Source: Methylotenera mobilis JLW8
GTDB lineage: Bacteria; Pseudomonadota; Gammaproteobacteria; Burkholderiales; Methylophilaceae
DNA length: 64,000 nt
Direction of reading: 5' to 3'
Assembly (NCBI RefSeq): GCF_000023705.1
Contig: NC_012968.1
Location: forward strand, 496,001 to 560,000
A program made the translations under genes and the position numbers. The notes under the pieces are model-generated. The model was given only the letters and a program-made list of their open reading frames with translations. It made no database searches and had not been told where the DNA came from. How positions within the stretch are numbered: position 1 is the first letter of the stretch; every line of letters begins with the position of its first letter. Shown here piece by piece: positions 43,402 through 53,394 of this stretch.

Positions 43402-45048
43402 ATGTCTGAACATCAGCACCCATACATGTTAGCGCAGTTAGAGCGTTTAAATGCAATTGGCATTGCACTCTCAGCAGAACGTGATAACCAGCGCTTGTTG
43501 GAAATGATTCTGCTTGGTGCGCAGGAAATTACCAATGCCGACGGCGGCACTCTTTATACCATCACGCAGGATAAACACCTTAAGTTCGAGATGATGCGTA
43601 ATAAGTCGCTACAGATGTCGTTAGGCGGCACCACCGGTAAAGAAATTCCATTCTTACCTTTGCCTTTGTACTTGGCAGATGGTAGCCCTAACCTGACCAC
43701 GGTTGCTGCCTACGCTACCTTGCAAGACCAAACCGTTAATATCGCCAATGTACGCGAGGTCGATAGTTTTGATTTTTCTGGTACACGCAAATTTGATGAA
43801 AAAACCGGCTATCACTCGCAGTCGTTTTTAACGATTCCGATGAAAGACCATGAGTCCAAAGTGATTGGTGTGCTGCAGCTGATTAACGCGACCGATGTTG
43901 ATACCGGCGCGATTATTCCTTTTTCCATTGGGCACCAAACCTTGGTAGAGTCTTTGGCATCACAAGCTGCGGTAGCCATGACCAATCATCACTTAATTGA
44001 TGGCTTGAAGGGCTTGTTCGAGGCGTTTATCGAGCTGATTGCTGATGCTATCGACCAGAAATCACCCTACACCGGCGGGCACTGCCGACGTGTGCCAGAG
44101 TTGACCATGATGCTGACTCAGGCGCTGATTGATGCCAAGACTGGCCCTTTTAAAGACTTTACCCTAAATGAAAATGAGCTTTACGAGCTAAAAGTGGCAA
44201 GTTGGCTGCATGACTGCGGCAAGGTGACAACACCAGAAGCTATTATGGATAAGCCAACTAAATTATCCTCCATTTTTGACCGTATTCAGTTGCTTGATCA
44301 ACGCTTTGAGCTCCTAAAGCAGCAGGCTGAGTGTGCCATGCTAAAAGAGCAGGTGGAAATACTTAAAAGTGGCGGTTTCAATCAAGAGGCGGAGGTGAGA
44401 TTAACGGCGCTGCAGGCCAAGCAGGATGCGTTTAATACCTATTGTGATGAGGCTAGGGACTTCCTCAGGTTGGCTAATATCGGTAGTGAGTCGATGACCG
44501 CAAGTGATTTGCAGCGTATAAAAGACATCGCCAATATGGAGATGCTAGATGCATCCGGCAATAAAGTACGATTCTTGAACGAGGATGAAACCTACAATCT
44601 GAGCATCAAGCGTGGTACTTTAACCGCAGAAGAGCGTCAAGTGATCAATAACCATATCGTGGTCACCATTAGCATGCTGGAATCGCTGCCTTATCCACAA
44701 AGTTTGGCGCGCGTTCCTGAGTATGCCTGCGGTCACCATGAGCATATGGATGGTAGCGGCTATCCGAAAGGGCTGACACGCGAACAAATGTCGATACCAG
44801 CGCGCGTGATGGGCGTCGCGGATATTTTTGAGGCACTCACTTCCAAGGATAGGCCTTATAAAAAGGCAAAGACACTTTCCGAGTCATTAGCAATCTTGGG
44901 CAGGATGAAGGTGGATAACCACATTGACCCTGAGCTGTTTGATATCTTTGTACGCGAGGGTATTTACCTGAAGTACGCGCAGCAGTTTTTAGAGCCAGAA
45001 CAAATTGATGAGGTTGATTTGACGCAGATACCTGGTTATCAACCTTAA
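43402..45048 (+). CDS. GAF plus HD-GYP phosphodiesterase
   Basis: 548 residues. A GAF sensor (about residues 15-195) is followed by an HD-GYP domain with YTGGHCRRVPEL, WLHDCGKV and the defining HHEHMDGSGYPKGL, and later RVMGVADIFEALTSKDRPY. A long helical insertion (about residues 290-415) separates the HD and GYP parts. HD-GYP proteins hydrolyse cyclic di-GMP. All main metal ligands are present, so it should be active. The GAF ligand is unknown. Confidence 0.93.
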   Translation: MSEHQHPYMLAQLERLNAIGIALSAERDNQRLLEMILLGAQEITNADGGTLYTITQDKHLKFEMMRNKSLQMSLGGTTGKEIPFLPLPLYLADGSPNLTTVAAYATLQDQTVNIANVREVDSFDFSGTRKFDEKTGYHSQSFLTIPMKDHESKVIGVLQLINATDVDTGAIIPFSIGHQTLVESLASQAAVAMTNHHLIDGLKGLFEAFIELIADAIDQKSPYTGGHCRRVPELTMMLTQALIDAKTGPFKDFTLNENELYELKVASWLHDCGKVTTPEAIMDKPTKLSSIFDRIQLLDQRFELLKQQAECAMLKEQVEILKSGGFNQEAEVRLTALQAKQDAFNTYCDEARDFLRLANIGSESMTASDLQRIKDIANMEMLDASGNKVRFLNEDETYNLSIKRGTLTAEERQVINNHIVVTISMLESLPYPQSLARVPEYACGHHEHMDGSGYPKGLTREQMSIPARVMGVADIFEALTSKDRPYKKAKTLSESLAILGRMKVDNHIDPELFDIFVREGIYLKYAQQFLEPEQIDEVDLTQIPGYQP

Positions 45049-45080
45049 CGTTTGATCACCATACAGGTGAAGCTTGGGAT

Positions 45081-45848
45081 TTAGTTGCTGTTAAGGTCAA
45101 CGCTGCGGCAGCCAGATGCATCGCAAGCTAGGTAGCTGCCTTGTTCATACCAGTCGCCCAGTACCCATCTCGTGATTGTTTTTCCGTCAACCTGTAGTTG
45201 GTGCTGGTGCGGTCTGTGCGTGTGACCGTGTATGAGTAGGCTGGGGTAGTCATACTCTTTTAGTAGCTGGTTTACCGCCTCTGCATTCACATCCATAATA
45301 ACTGCTGATTTATTGGATTTCTCTTGCTCGCTACGTAAGCGAATAGCTGCAATCTGGTCTTTGCGTGCCTGTAAGGGTTGGCTTAAAAACTGCGCTTGCC
45401 ATTGCTTGTTTCTTACTTGGGTGCGGAACTGCTGATAGGTGACATCATCCGTACATAAGGCGTCGCCGTGGCTGAGTAGGGTGGCTGTTTCACATAGGTC
45501 AATCAACGTAGGATCGTTGATTAACTGTATATGTGCCGCCTTGCAAAAGTCTTCTGTAATTAAAAAGTCGCGATTGCCGTGCATTAAATAAATCGAGACA
45601 CCTGACGTGGCTAACGCTTTAAAGCCTTGGATAATCTGCTGGTTAAAAGCGTCTTCAATATCATCATCACCAGCCCAGTATTCAAATAAATCACCTAGAA
45701 TATAAAGTGCTTTGGCGGACTTTGCTGTGGAGGATAGAAACTGGAGAAAAGCATCGGTAATTTGTGGGCGACTTGCACACAGGTGTAAATCAGAAATGAA
45801 TAGTGTCACGCCTGATGGATCGGGGCTGTCAGTGTTAAGGTTAACCAA
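45081..45848 (-). CDS. lpxH: UDP-2,3-diacylglucosamine diphosphatase
   Basis: 255 residues. Metallophosphoesterase motifs: FISDLHL, LGDLFEYWAGDD, MHGNRDFL, SHGDALCTDD and IHGHTHRP. The enzyme removes UMP from UDP-diacylglucosamine in lipid A synthesis at the inner face of the membrane. The called start is TTG; the correct start may be a few codons away (a GTG lies 13 codons inside). It follows ppiB by 26 bases in the same direction, so they are probably co-transcribed. Confidence 0.94.
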   Translation of the reverse strand: MVNLNTDSPDPSGVTLFISDLHLCASRPQITDAFLQFLSSTAKSAKALYILGDLFEYWAGDDDIEDAFNQQIIQGFKALATSGVSIYLMHGNRDFLITEDFCKAAHIQLINDPTLIDLCETATLLSHGDALCTDDVTYQQFRTQVRNKQWQAQFLSQPLQARKDQIAAIRLRSEQEKSNKSAVIMDVNAEAVNQLLKEYDYPSLLIHGHTHRPHQHQLQVDGKTITRWVLGDWYEQGSYLACDASGCRSVDLNSN

Positions 45849-45874
45849 AATATACAGCCCCGTTCTTGTTGCGA

Positions 45875-46366
45875 TTAAACGCGGGTTGCTTTTTCAATCA
45901 CTACGTTGCTTGATGGCACATCTTGGTGACCTTTTAGGCTAGTAGTGGCAACTTGTTTGATTTTATCAACCACGTCCATGCCTTCTACCACTTTACCGAA
46001 CACACAGTAGCCCCAACCGCTGCCGCTAGGTGCAGTGTGGTTTAGGAACTCATTGTTTGCTACGTTGATAAAGAACTGGCTGCTAGCAGAGTGCGGTGCA
46101 GAGGTGCGCGCCATCGCAATCGTGTATTTCTCGTTACCTAAGCCGTTATCTGCCTCGTTCTTAATTTCATCTTGTGTGCTTTTTTGTGTCATGGTTGCGT
46201 CAAAACCGCCACCTTGAATCATAAAACCATTAATTACGCGGTGAAAAATTGTGCCGTCATAAAAACCAGCATCTACGTACTGTAAGAAGTTAGCTGCTGT
46301 AATCGGTGCTTTTTCAGCGTTTAGTTCGATGGTGATGTCACCAAAGTTTGTTTGTAGTTTAACCAC
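45875..46366 (-). CDS. ppiB: Cytoplasmic cyclophilin, peptidyl-prolyl isomerase B
   Basis: 163 residues without a signal peptide. Cyclophilin motifs: [34 protein letters not shown] and [14 protein letters not shown]. It catalyses cis-trans isomerisation of proline peptide bonds during folding. It lies 63 bases after a second, secreted cyclophilin in the same direction, suggesting gene duplication with a change of location. Confidence 0.95.
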   Translation of the reverse strand: MVKLQTNFGDITIELNAEKAPITAANFLQYVDAGFYDGTIFHRVINGFMIQGGGFDATMTQKSTQDEIKNEADNGLGNEKYTIAMARTSAPHSASSQFFINVANNEFLNHTAPSGSGWGYCVFGKVVEGMDVVDKIKQVATTSLKGHQDVPSSNVVIEKATRV

Positions 46367-46429
46367 GAAATGTCCTTATAAATAATTGTTAAAACTGTTG
46401 AAAATATCTAGTAAAAATTAGGTGTGTGC

Positions 46430-46999
46430 TTATAAAGGCGCTTTGTTTACTTTAACTTGATGCACAACGATAGGCGATCTTGGTACGTCACCGTATGGGC
46501 CAACGTTGGCAGTTGAGGTTGCTGCGATGTCACGCACCACATCCATGCCTTTTAGTACGCGGCCAAACACGCAGTAACCAATAAGTTGGGCATCTGGGCT
46601 TTGATAGTTAAGAAACTGGTTGTTCTCTAGGTTAATAAAAAACTGTGAGGTTGCAGAATCCGGATCCGAGGTTCTTGCCATAGCAATGGTACCGATTTCA
46701 TTCGTTAAGCCATTGTTGGATTCGTTAACGATCGGCGCGCGTGTTTCTTTTTCGGACATGTCGGCATTAAAGCCGCCACCCTGAATCATAAAGCGTTTAA
46801 TAACGCGGTGGAAAATCGTGTCTTGGTAAAAACCTGAGTTTACGTAGGCCAAGAAATTTGCCACAGTTTTTGGGGCTTTATCAGGGTAAAGCTCCACAAT
46901 AAAGTTACCGCGGTTGGTTTCAAATACCACTTGTGGATTAGCTGCCATCGCCGTGCCGCTAAGTAACATTAAGGTGAGAAAAATATAAAATTTGCGCAT
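46430..46999 (-). CDS. ppiA: Periplasmic cyclophilin, peptidyl-prolyl isomerase A
   Basis: 189 residues with a signal peptide (MRKFYIFLTLMLLSGTAMAA, cleaved after the last Ala). The cyclophilin core has [34 protein letters not shown] and YCVFGRVLKGMDVV. It acts in the periplasm. It is upstream of ppiB and lpxH and downstream of the L,D-transpeptidase gene, all on one strand. Confidence 0.94.
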   Translation of the reverse strand: MRKFYIFLTLMLLSGTAMAANPQVVFETNRGNFIVELYPDKAPKTVANFLAYVNSGFYQDTIFHRVIKRFMIQGGGFNADMSEKETRAPIVNESNNGLTNEIGTIAMARTSDPDSATSQFFINLENNQFLNYQSPDAQLIGYCVFGRVLKGMDVVRDIAATSTANVGPYGDVPRSPIVVHQVKVNKAPL

Positions 47000-47039
47000 T
47001 AAGGGTCCTTGAGTGATGATTGAAGCGGCCTAGTGGGTG

Positions 47040-48293
47040 CTAAGCCGTACCTTCATAAATGATTTTCCAGCTGTTACCTTCTTGTATCCAATACTGGCGT
47101 TTTTGCATGACATTTTTCAAATGCGGGCTATTAAAGCTTTGCGTGAAATCAACCACTACCAGTTTTTTCTGTGGGTCAGGGTAGCTAAACATGCTGATAT
47201 TAGACAGTGAAATATCGATATCTGGCTTGCTGGCCTGCACGCGGTACTTATGCTCAGCCCATTGCTCATAGTTGATACCATTGGTTGAAAAATCTTTGGA
47301 GTAGTGTGACAGGTATTTCTCAGTGTCTTGTGCACGCCAGTCGTTGAGCCAATGGTTGATGGCCGAGTTAAGAACCTCTTTTTCTGCCTCGGGGGCCGCA
47401 GAGCTGTTCAACCACTGCAGGTTGTTAGCAATGATAATCGGTGTCTTACCAGATTGTAGAACGGGTTCTAGTGCTTTTAAGTCCTGGTTTGCTACCACGA
47501 CACAGCCATCACTGGCGCGGGGCGGGCGGCTGTAGGTGCTGCTCGGCGTGCCGTGTAGCCAGATGCCAGAACCGTTTCTGTTGTGCGCTTTATCCCATTC
47601 ATTAGGGTAGCTCAGCGGGTAGGCACCTTCGCCGTAAAAATCGGGCAGTTGTTGCTTGAGTTTGGTGCTGGCAAAATAGACGCCGATCGGTGTGCGTTTG
47701 TCACCTTCGCTCTGTTTCTCTACCCCGTTTTTACCCACGGTAATGTAATAGTCAGCAACGTACTTGAGCTGATTGTCATGTTTTTCATACAAATACAATC
47801 TGGACTTGCTGGTATCAATCAGCATTAAATGCGTTTGCTGGGCGTTGGGTGCCAGAATCAAGTTGGGCTGTTTGGCTTGCGATTGTTTAGCTAAGTAGCG
47901 CTCAATGCGTACACGCGCTTCATCTTGCAGGTCCTGCACCGCTTCTGGGCGGTTAATGCCAGGGTCGCCAAAAGCCTGCAAATACTTACCCTGCGCCATT
48001 AACAGGTCGCCGCGTACCAAATGGGCGAGCTTGAAATTAGGCACGCTCTGAATCAATTGGTCTATCGTGTTCAGTGCCTGCTGGTGTTTACCTGCAGAGA
48101 TTTCGAGCAAACTCTTGACCAGCAACTCTTCGACGAGATTAGCTGCCACATTAGATGCGATAGTTGCTGCGCTGCCGAAGCTGGCTTTAGGCAACAGGTT
48201 GCCAAAGCTAAAGCGGTTTACAGCAGTTGCATTCCAGGGCACCAGCGTAATGGCAGCTAATAGCGTATAGGTCAGTGCTTTGTTAATCATCAT
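47040..48293 (-). CDS. L,D-transpeptidase (YkuD) with tetratricopeptide-like and NTF2-like domains
   Basis: 417 residues. A signal peptide is followed by a helical repeat region (about residues 50-135), the YkuD catalytic domain (residues about 155-290) with H247 in WLHGTP and catalytic C264 in SDGCVV, then a C-terminal NTF2-like domain (about residues 310-417, LNDWRAQDTEKYLSHYSKDF). YkuD enzymes make 3-3 cross-links in peptidoglycan or attach proteins to it. The C-terminal domain is homologous to that of the neighbouring TPR protein, so the two may work together in the envelope. Confidence 0.9.
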   Translation of the reverse strand: MMINKALTYTLLAAITLVPWNATAVNRFSFGNLLPKASFGSAATIASNVAANLVEELLVKSLLEISAGKHQQALNTIDQLIQSVPNFKLAHLVRGDLLMAQGKYLQAFGDPGINRPEAVQDLQDEARVRIERYLAKQSQAKQPNLILAPNAQQTHLMLIDTSKSRLYLYEKHDNQLKYVADYYITVGKNGVEKQSEGDKRTPIGVYFASTKLKQQLPDFYGEGAYPLSYPNEWDKAHNRNGSGIWLHGTPSSTYSRPPRASDGCVVVANQDLKALEPVLQSGKTPIIIANNLQWLNSSAAPEAEKEVLNSAINHWLNDWRAQDTEKYLSHYSKDFSTNGINYEQWAEHKYRVQASKPDIDISLSNISMFSYPDPQKKLVVVDFTQSFNSPHLKNVMQKRQYWIQEGNSWKIIYEGTA

Positions 48294-48352
48294 GCCTTAT
48301 ATTTCAAATACTACTTAACTACTGGTAGTTATTAATCAGTAGTTGCTAGCGA

Positions 48353-49345
48353 TTAGTTGCTAGCGATTTCTTCGGTAATCAACCAATTGTCGCCGGATTT
48401 TTTCAGCAATAGTGTTTTGCTGGTGCGAATTGGTGAGCGTTTGTCCGCTTGGTAGCTTTGTTTGAAGCGTACTTTTGCGGTGTTACCTTCGTTTGCGACC
48501 ACGGCAATATTGTTGAGTTCCACGTTAATTTTAGATGGGGCGCTAATGCGTTCACGTCTTTGCTTTTCCCATGCTTTGTAATTTTGGCCTTTGGCTGGCT
48601 TAAAGTCATCGGCATAGCTGGCAAAGTATTTGTTTAAGTCTTTGTTAGACCAAGCTTGTGCCCAGCTGTTGATAGAGGCGGTAATGTTGTCTGTGTTGTT
48701 GCCTGCCGCCTTTTTCACTTCTTTGGTTTCAACTGCAGGTGATGCAGTGTTTGCAGTAGCTGGTGCTGACACAGTTGCTGCTTTCACAGGCACGCTAGCT
48801 GCAATGGTGGTTTTGTTGCCGGTGCCGAACAGGTCTTTAATTAAAGACAGTTTGCCTTGGGCGCGTGTATTAGCAGTATCTAGCTGCAATGCTTTGTCGT
48901 AAGCTTCACTTGCCATACGCGCATAAATGTCGCCTAGGTTTTCGTGTGCAGTGGCATAGCTAGGGTGAGTCTTGATTGCTGTTTCCAGTGCTTTACGCGC
49001 TTTATCAAACTGGCCTTGGTCTGCGTATAACACGGCTAGGTTGTTATATGGCTCAGGCAGGTTTGGGAAACGTTCAGTCACCTCAGTGAATGATTTGATT
49101 GCTTCATCTCTACGGCCTTGCTCAGCTAGCAATACGCCTTTCATGAATAATGCTTGTGCGTTTTTCGGGTTGGCCGCAATGAAAGTGTTGATACGGTCTA
49201 GCGCTACCGCAGTTTGACCTTGGTCAGCGAGTTTTGAGATGTCTTTGAGTTCGTCTGCAGATGCGATATTGAAGGCAAAACTTGCTGAAGCTACTAAAAC
49301 AAAGCGAGCGATTGAAGATGGCAGTGACGCAATAAAATTATTCAT
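48353..49345 (-). CDS. Secreted TPR protein with C-terminal NTF2-like domain
   Basis: 330 residues: a signal peptide ending near ASA, three to four tetratricopeptide repeats (about residues 35-165), a Thr/Ala/Val-rich linker, and a C-terminal domain (about residues 220-330) with INSWAQAWSNKDLNKYFASY and WLITEE. The same domain ends the L,D-transpeptidase 60 bases downstream (both have W-x2-A/D-W-x-x-D-K-Y-x-S-Y-x-x-D-F). TPRs bind partner proteins, so it probably scaffolds a cell-wall complex. The function is inferred. Confidence 0.87.
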   Translation of the reverse strand: MNNFIASLPSSIARFVLVASASFAFNIASADELKDISKLADQGQTAVALDRINTFIAANPKNAQALFMKGVLLAEQGRRDEAIKSFTEVTERFPNLPEPYNNLAVLYADQGQFDKARKALETAIKTHPSYATAHENLGDIYARMASEAYDKALQLDTANTRAQGKLSLIKDLFGTGNKTTIAASVPVKAATVSAPATANTASPAVETKEVKKAAGNNTDNITASINSWAQAWSNKDLNKYFASYADDFKPAKGQNYKAWEKQRRERISAPSKINVELNNIAVVANEGNTAKVRFKQSYQADKRSPIRTSKTLLLKKSGDNWLITEEIASN

Positions 49346-49519
49346 TGTGATATACTTTTTGGTGAATAAACAAAGTGTAATTCTATCAATAGCCTAAGCA
49401 ACCTCCAATAGCTCATTTTGATTTAAGCCAATATATTTCTGCATTGCGCGCATTAATCGGCCTAGTGTGCGTTGGGTTGCAGATAAAAACAAATAATCTA
49501 TCCTCTAGCTTTTAAATAT

Positions 49520-50920
49520 ATGTTAAAAATTTACAATACATTAGCCCGTGAGAAGCAAACATTTACTCCTATTGTTGCCGGCAAGGTCAGTATGTATGTA
49601 TGTGGCATGACGGTCTATGATTACTGTCACTTAGGACATGCGCGCGTGATGGTGGTGTTTGATATGGTGAGCCGCTGGTTGCGCGCGTCTGGCTACAACG
49701 TGACCTATGTGCGTAATGTGACGGACATAGACGACAAAATTATTAAGCGCGCTAATGAAAATAACGAAACCATCGCGCAGCTGACCCAGCGTTTTATTGA
49801 TGCGATGGATGAAGACTCTGCCAAGCTAGGCGTGCTACGCCCAGATTTAGAACCTAAAGCGACTGAGTTCGTGGATGGCATGTTGTCTATGATTGCGGCA
49901 TTAATTGACAAAGGCTTTGCTTACCCAGCTGCCAACGGCGATGTGTTTTATTCAGTGAGCAGTTTCCAGGGTTACGGTAAGCTTTCAGGCAAGTCTTTAG
50001 AAGATTTGCGCGCAGGCGAGCGTGTAGAAGTCGATAGCTTTAAAAAAGACCCGATGGACTTTGTGCTATGGAAAGCGGCCAAGCCTGGTGAGCCCAGCTG
50101 GGAGTCGCCCTGGGGTAAAGGCCGCCCAGGCTGGCATATTGAATGTTCGGCAATGAGTTCACACCATTTAGGCCAGCATTTTGATATTCACGGTGGTGGG
50201 CAGGACTTGCAGTTCCCGCACCATGAAAATGAAATCGCGCAGTCAGAAGCTGCGCATAGTCATGATGGTAAACCCTGTCAGATGGTGAATTACTGGATGC
50301 ATAACGGATTTGTGCGTGTGGATGATGAGAAGATGTCTAAATCCTTAGGCAACTTCTTTACGATACGTACTGTGCTGGAACAATATGATGCAGAGGTGAT
50401 TCGCTTTTTTATCCTCCGCGCGCATTATCGCAGCCCGCTAAACTATAGCGATCAGCATCTGAATGATGCCAAGCTGGCGCTTACCCGCCTTTACACGGCA
50501 CTGCGTGGTGTTGATGTCTCTGATGATGCGATTGATTGGCAGCATCCTTACGCTGCGCGTTTTAAGTTGGCGATGGACGATGACTTTAATACACCGGAAG
50601 CGATGGCGGTGTTGTTTGACTTGGCCAATGAAGTAAATAAAACCAAGTCAACAGAAGCGGCTGGCTTACTGAAGGGGCTAGCGAGCGTGCTGGGTTTGTT
50701 GTCGCGCAAATCTGATGAGTTTTTGCAGGCTAAAACCAACGCTAACGGTGCTGCTAATGATGGTGCAGCCGAGTTGGATGTTGATGCGATGATCGTCAAA
50801 CGTCTAGAAGCCAAGCAAGCCAAAAACTTTGCAGAGGCTGACCGAATCCGTAAAGAGCTGGCTGAGGCCGGCATTATTCTGGAAGATACGCCACAAGGTA
50901 CCACCTGGCGTAGTGCTTAA
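49520..50920 (+). CDS. cysS: Cysteinyl-tRNA synthetase
   Basis: 466 residues, normal length. It has the zinc and active-site cysteine in [18 protein letters not shown] (HLGH is the HIGH motif), [21 protein letters not shown] and KMSKSLGNF. It charges tRNA-Cys with cysteine. It is the first gene of a plus-strand group with argJ and the Nudix gene, divergent from the TPR gene. Confidence 0.98.
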   Translation: MLKIYNTLAREKQTFTPIVAGKVSMYVCGMTVYDYCHLGHARVMVVFDMVSRWLRASGYNVTYVRNVTDIDDKIIKRANENNETIAQLTQRFIDAMDEDSAKLGVLRPDLEPKATEFVDGMLSMIAALIDKGFAYPAANGDVFYSVSSFQGYGKLSGKSLEDLRAGERVEVDSFKKDPMDFVLWKAAKPGEPSWESPWGKGRPGWHIECSAMSSHHLGQHFDIHGGGQDLQFPHHENEIAQSEAAHSHDGKPCQMVNYWMHNGFVRVDDEKMSKSLGNFFTIRTVLEQYDAEVIRFFILRAHYRSPLNYSDQHLNDAKLALTRLYTALRGVDVSDDAIDWQHPYAARFKLAMDDDFNTPEAMAVLFDLANEVNKTKSTEAAGLLKGLASVLGLLSRKSDEFLQAKTNANGAANDGAAELDVDAMIVKRLEAKQAKNFAEADRIRKELAEAGIILEDTPQGTTWRSA

Positions 50921-50963
50921 TCCGCTTATTATTTAAAATTATTGAATTGAGTAAGGACTTGTT

Positions 50964-52190
50964 ATGCCCGTTAAATTAACTGCCCCCTCGGCTGCATCTT
51001 TATTGCCTGTTAATGGCGTGGAGTTAGGCTATGCGGAAGCGCACGTGAGAAAACCTAATCGTAAAGATGTGTTGGTGATTAAGCTTGCTGAGGGCACGCG
51101 TGTGGCTGGCGTTTTTACTAAGAACCGTTTCTGTGCCGCACCGGTGGTGCTATGTAAGGATTTCTTAGCGCAATCAGCGGGCATTCGCGCTTTGTTAGTC
51201 AACACTGGCTGTGCTAATGCCGGTACTGGTGAAGATGGCTTAAAACGCGCGCAGCAAAGCTGCGATGCGCTAGCTGATTTGCTGGGTATTCAGGCGAATC
51301 AAGTACTGCCATTTTCTACCGGCGTAATTTTAGAGTCGTTGCCTGTTGATAAAGTGGTGACTGGTTTGCCGGCAGCCATTGCTAACTTAAAAGCAGATAA
51401 CTGGTTGAATGCCGCTGAAGCGATTATGACGACAGATATCGTGGCCAAAGGCACATCGCGTCAATTAAGCGTGGGCGGTAAATCCGTCACCATTACCGGC
51501 ATGAGTAAAGGCTCAGGCATGATTCACCCTAATATGGCGACCATGCTGGGTTATATTGCAACGGATGCTGCGATTAGCCAGTCTGCGCTGGAGAGCATGA
51601 TTCAGTATGCAGTGAATAAGTCATTTAACTGCATTACGGTGGATGGCGATACTTCGACCAATGACAGCTTGATTTTTATGGCAACCAACCAAGCCGGCAA
51701 TGCTAAAGTAACCGAAACTAGCGCCGATTATATTGCACTGCGCGACGCGTTTACCGAGGTGGCGGTGGAGCTGGCACAAGCGATTGTGCGTGATGGTGAA
51801 GGCGCAACCAAGTTTATGTCGATTGTGGTTGAGCGTGGCCAAAATGAAGAAGAGTGCCGCAAAGTGGCTTATGCAATTGCCCATTCACCTTTGGTTAAAA
51901 CGGCGTTCTTTGCCTCAGATCCTAATTTAGGCCGCATTCTGGCTGCGATTGGTTATGCCGGCGTGGATGATTTAGATGTAAATGCGCTAGACCTGTATCT
52001 GGGTGATGTGTTGGTGGCAGAAAAAGGCGGGCGTGCTGCCTCATACCTTGAAGAGCAAGGCACTGCGGTGATGGCTGAGTCTGATATTGTGGTGCGTGTG
52101 GTGCTGAACCGTGGCAATGCTGCGGTCACGATTTGGACCTGTGACTTTTCGTATGATTACGTAAAGATTAATGCGGACTACCGCTCTTAA
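50964..52190 (+). CDS. argJ: Bifunctional ornithine acetyltransferase / N-acetylglutamate synthase
   Basis: 408 residues. The self-cleavage site lies in [20 protein letters not shown], with threonine as the new N-terminal nucleophile of the beta chain. Also [19 protein letters not shown] and [16 protein letters not shown]. It moves acetyl groups between ornithine and glutamate, giving the cyclic arginine pathway. AAGGA lies before the start. It is 44 bases after cysS. Confidence 0.97.
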   Translation: MPVKLTAPSAASLLPVNGVELGYAEAHVRKPNRKDVLVIKLAEGTRVAGVFTKNRFCAAPVVLCKDFLAQSAGIRALLVNTGCANAGTGEDGLKRAQQSCDALADLLGIQANQVLPFSTGVILESLPVDKVVTGLPAAIANLKADNWLNAAEAIMTTDIVAKGTSRQLSVGGKSVTITGMSKGSGMIHPNMATMLGYIATDAAISQSALESMIQYAVNKSFNCITVDGDTSTNDSLIFMATNQAGNAKVTETSADYIALRDAFTEVAVELAQAIVRDGEGATKFMSIVVERGQNEEECRKVAYAIAHSPLVKTAFFASDPNLGRILAAIGYAGVDDLDVNALDLYLGDVLVAEKGGRAASYLEEQGTAVMAESDIVVRVVLNRGNAAVTIWTCDFSYDYVKINADYRS

Positions 52191-52260
52191 TCATTGTTCT
52201 CAATCATCGTTCTTAGCATTAGCTAAGCGATATTAATCCGATAAAAAAGAAAACCTAGAC

Positions 52261-53319
52261 ATGAGCACTAGTGCCCTTAATTTATCTACAAAAGGCCCGG
52301 CAGGAGCTAGCCCAGCAGAAGGTTCGGCTGCTGGTGACTCTGTCACTAAGGTGACGGAAGCCGCGGTTGGCATTGTTCAGCGCGATAACGGCATGGTGTT
52401 GCTGGGTGAGCGCCCGGTCGGCAAGCCGTGGGAAGGCTATTGGGAGTTCCCGGGTGGCAAGGTGGAACCCAATGAAACGCCAGCACAAGCCCTGAAGCGG
52501 GAGTTACAGGAAGAGCTAGGCATTATAGTAACGCGCTTTCACTCGTGGATGACCCGCACTTACGAATATGAGGCACGCTATGATCAATCTGGCAAATTAA
52601 TCACACCAGCTAAGGCGGTGAAGCTACATTTCTTTATTGTGGTGGAGTGGCAAGGCGACCCTGTGGGGTTGGAAGACCAACAGCTGAGCTGGCAAAATCC
52701 AGAGAAATTAACGGTAGGGCCTATGCTGCCGGCGAATACGCCAATTCTTACTGCGCTTAGTTTAGCTCCAGTTTATGCTATCAGTAATTTAAAAGAAATG
52801 GGTGAAGTGCAGTTCTTTGAGCGATTAAAAATGGCGCTGGAAAATGGCTTGATGATGATACAGGTGCGCGAGCCGGATCTATCCAAGCAAGACTTAATGC
52901 TATTTGCCGAGCATGTGATTGCACTGGCCAAGCCTTTTGAAGCCAAAGTGTTTGTTAATACCGATGTGGAAAGTGCGCAGCAATTGAACGCCGCTGGCGT
53001 GCATCTGTCGGCCCAGCGACTGATGCAGTTAAAAGTGAAGCCTGAAGGTTTGCTGGTAGGGGCCTCCTGTCATAATGCGGCAGAATTGGCGCATGCCAAG
53101 ATGTTGGCGTTAGACTATGTGACACTGTCTCCGGTTAAATCAACGCTAAGCCATCCTAACACGGCGCCGCTAGGCTGGGCTACGTTTAATCAGTTGGTTG
53201 CCGGCTATTCGCTACCGGTGTTTGCGCTGGGTGGTATGCTGCGGGAAGACTTGGATCCCGCAAGGACTTATGGCGCGCATGGCATTGCAATGCAGCGTGA
53301 TGTATGGGGTGCGCTGTAA
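52261..53319 (+). CDS. Nudix hydrolase (MutT-like) fused to a ThiE-like domain
   Basis: 352 residues. The Nudix box is complete (GGKVEPNETPAQALKRELQE then ELGI; G-x5-E-x7-RE-x2-EELG), in a MutT-type domain (about residues 30-160) expected to clear oxidised nucleotides such as 8-oxo-dGTP. The second half (about residues 170-352) is a thiamine-phosphate-synthase-like TIM barrel (MIQVREPDLSKQDL, VFVNTD, GVHLS, GASCHNAAEL, YVTLSPVKST). This fusion is common in beta- and gammaproteobacteria; the barrel's activity is not established. It follows argJ by 70 bases. Confidence 0.92.
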   Translation: MSTSALNLSTKGPAGASPAEGSAAGDSVTKVTEAAVGIVQRDNGMVLLGERPVGKPWEGYWEFPGGKVEPNETPAQALKRELQEELGIIVTRFHSWMTRTYEYEARYDQSGKLITPAKAVKLHFFIVVEWQGDPVGLEDQQLSWQNPEKLTVGPMLPANTPILTALSLAPVYAISNLKEMGEVQFFERLKMALENGLMMIQVREPDLSKQDLMLFAEHVIALAKPFEAKVFVNTDVESAQQLNAAGVHLSAQRLMQLKVKPEGLLVGASCHNAAELAHAKMLALDYVTLSPVKSTLSHPNTAPLGWATFNQLVAGYSLPVFALGGMLREDLDPARTYGAHGIAMQRDVWGAL

Positions 53320-53394
53320 GCAGGTTGGTGTGGTAGCTACTTTTTATTAAGTTGCTAGGCTTTATGTAGCGAGCTGGTTGCAGTAGGTGTGGTG

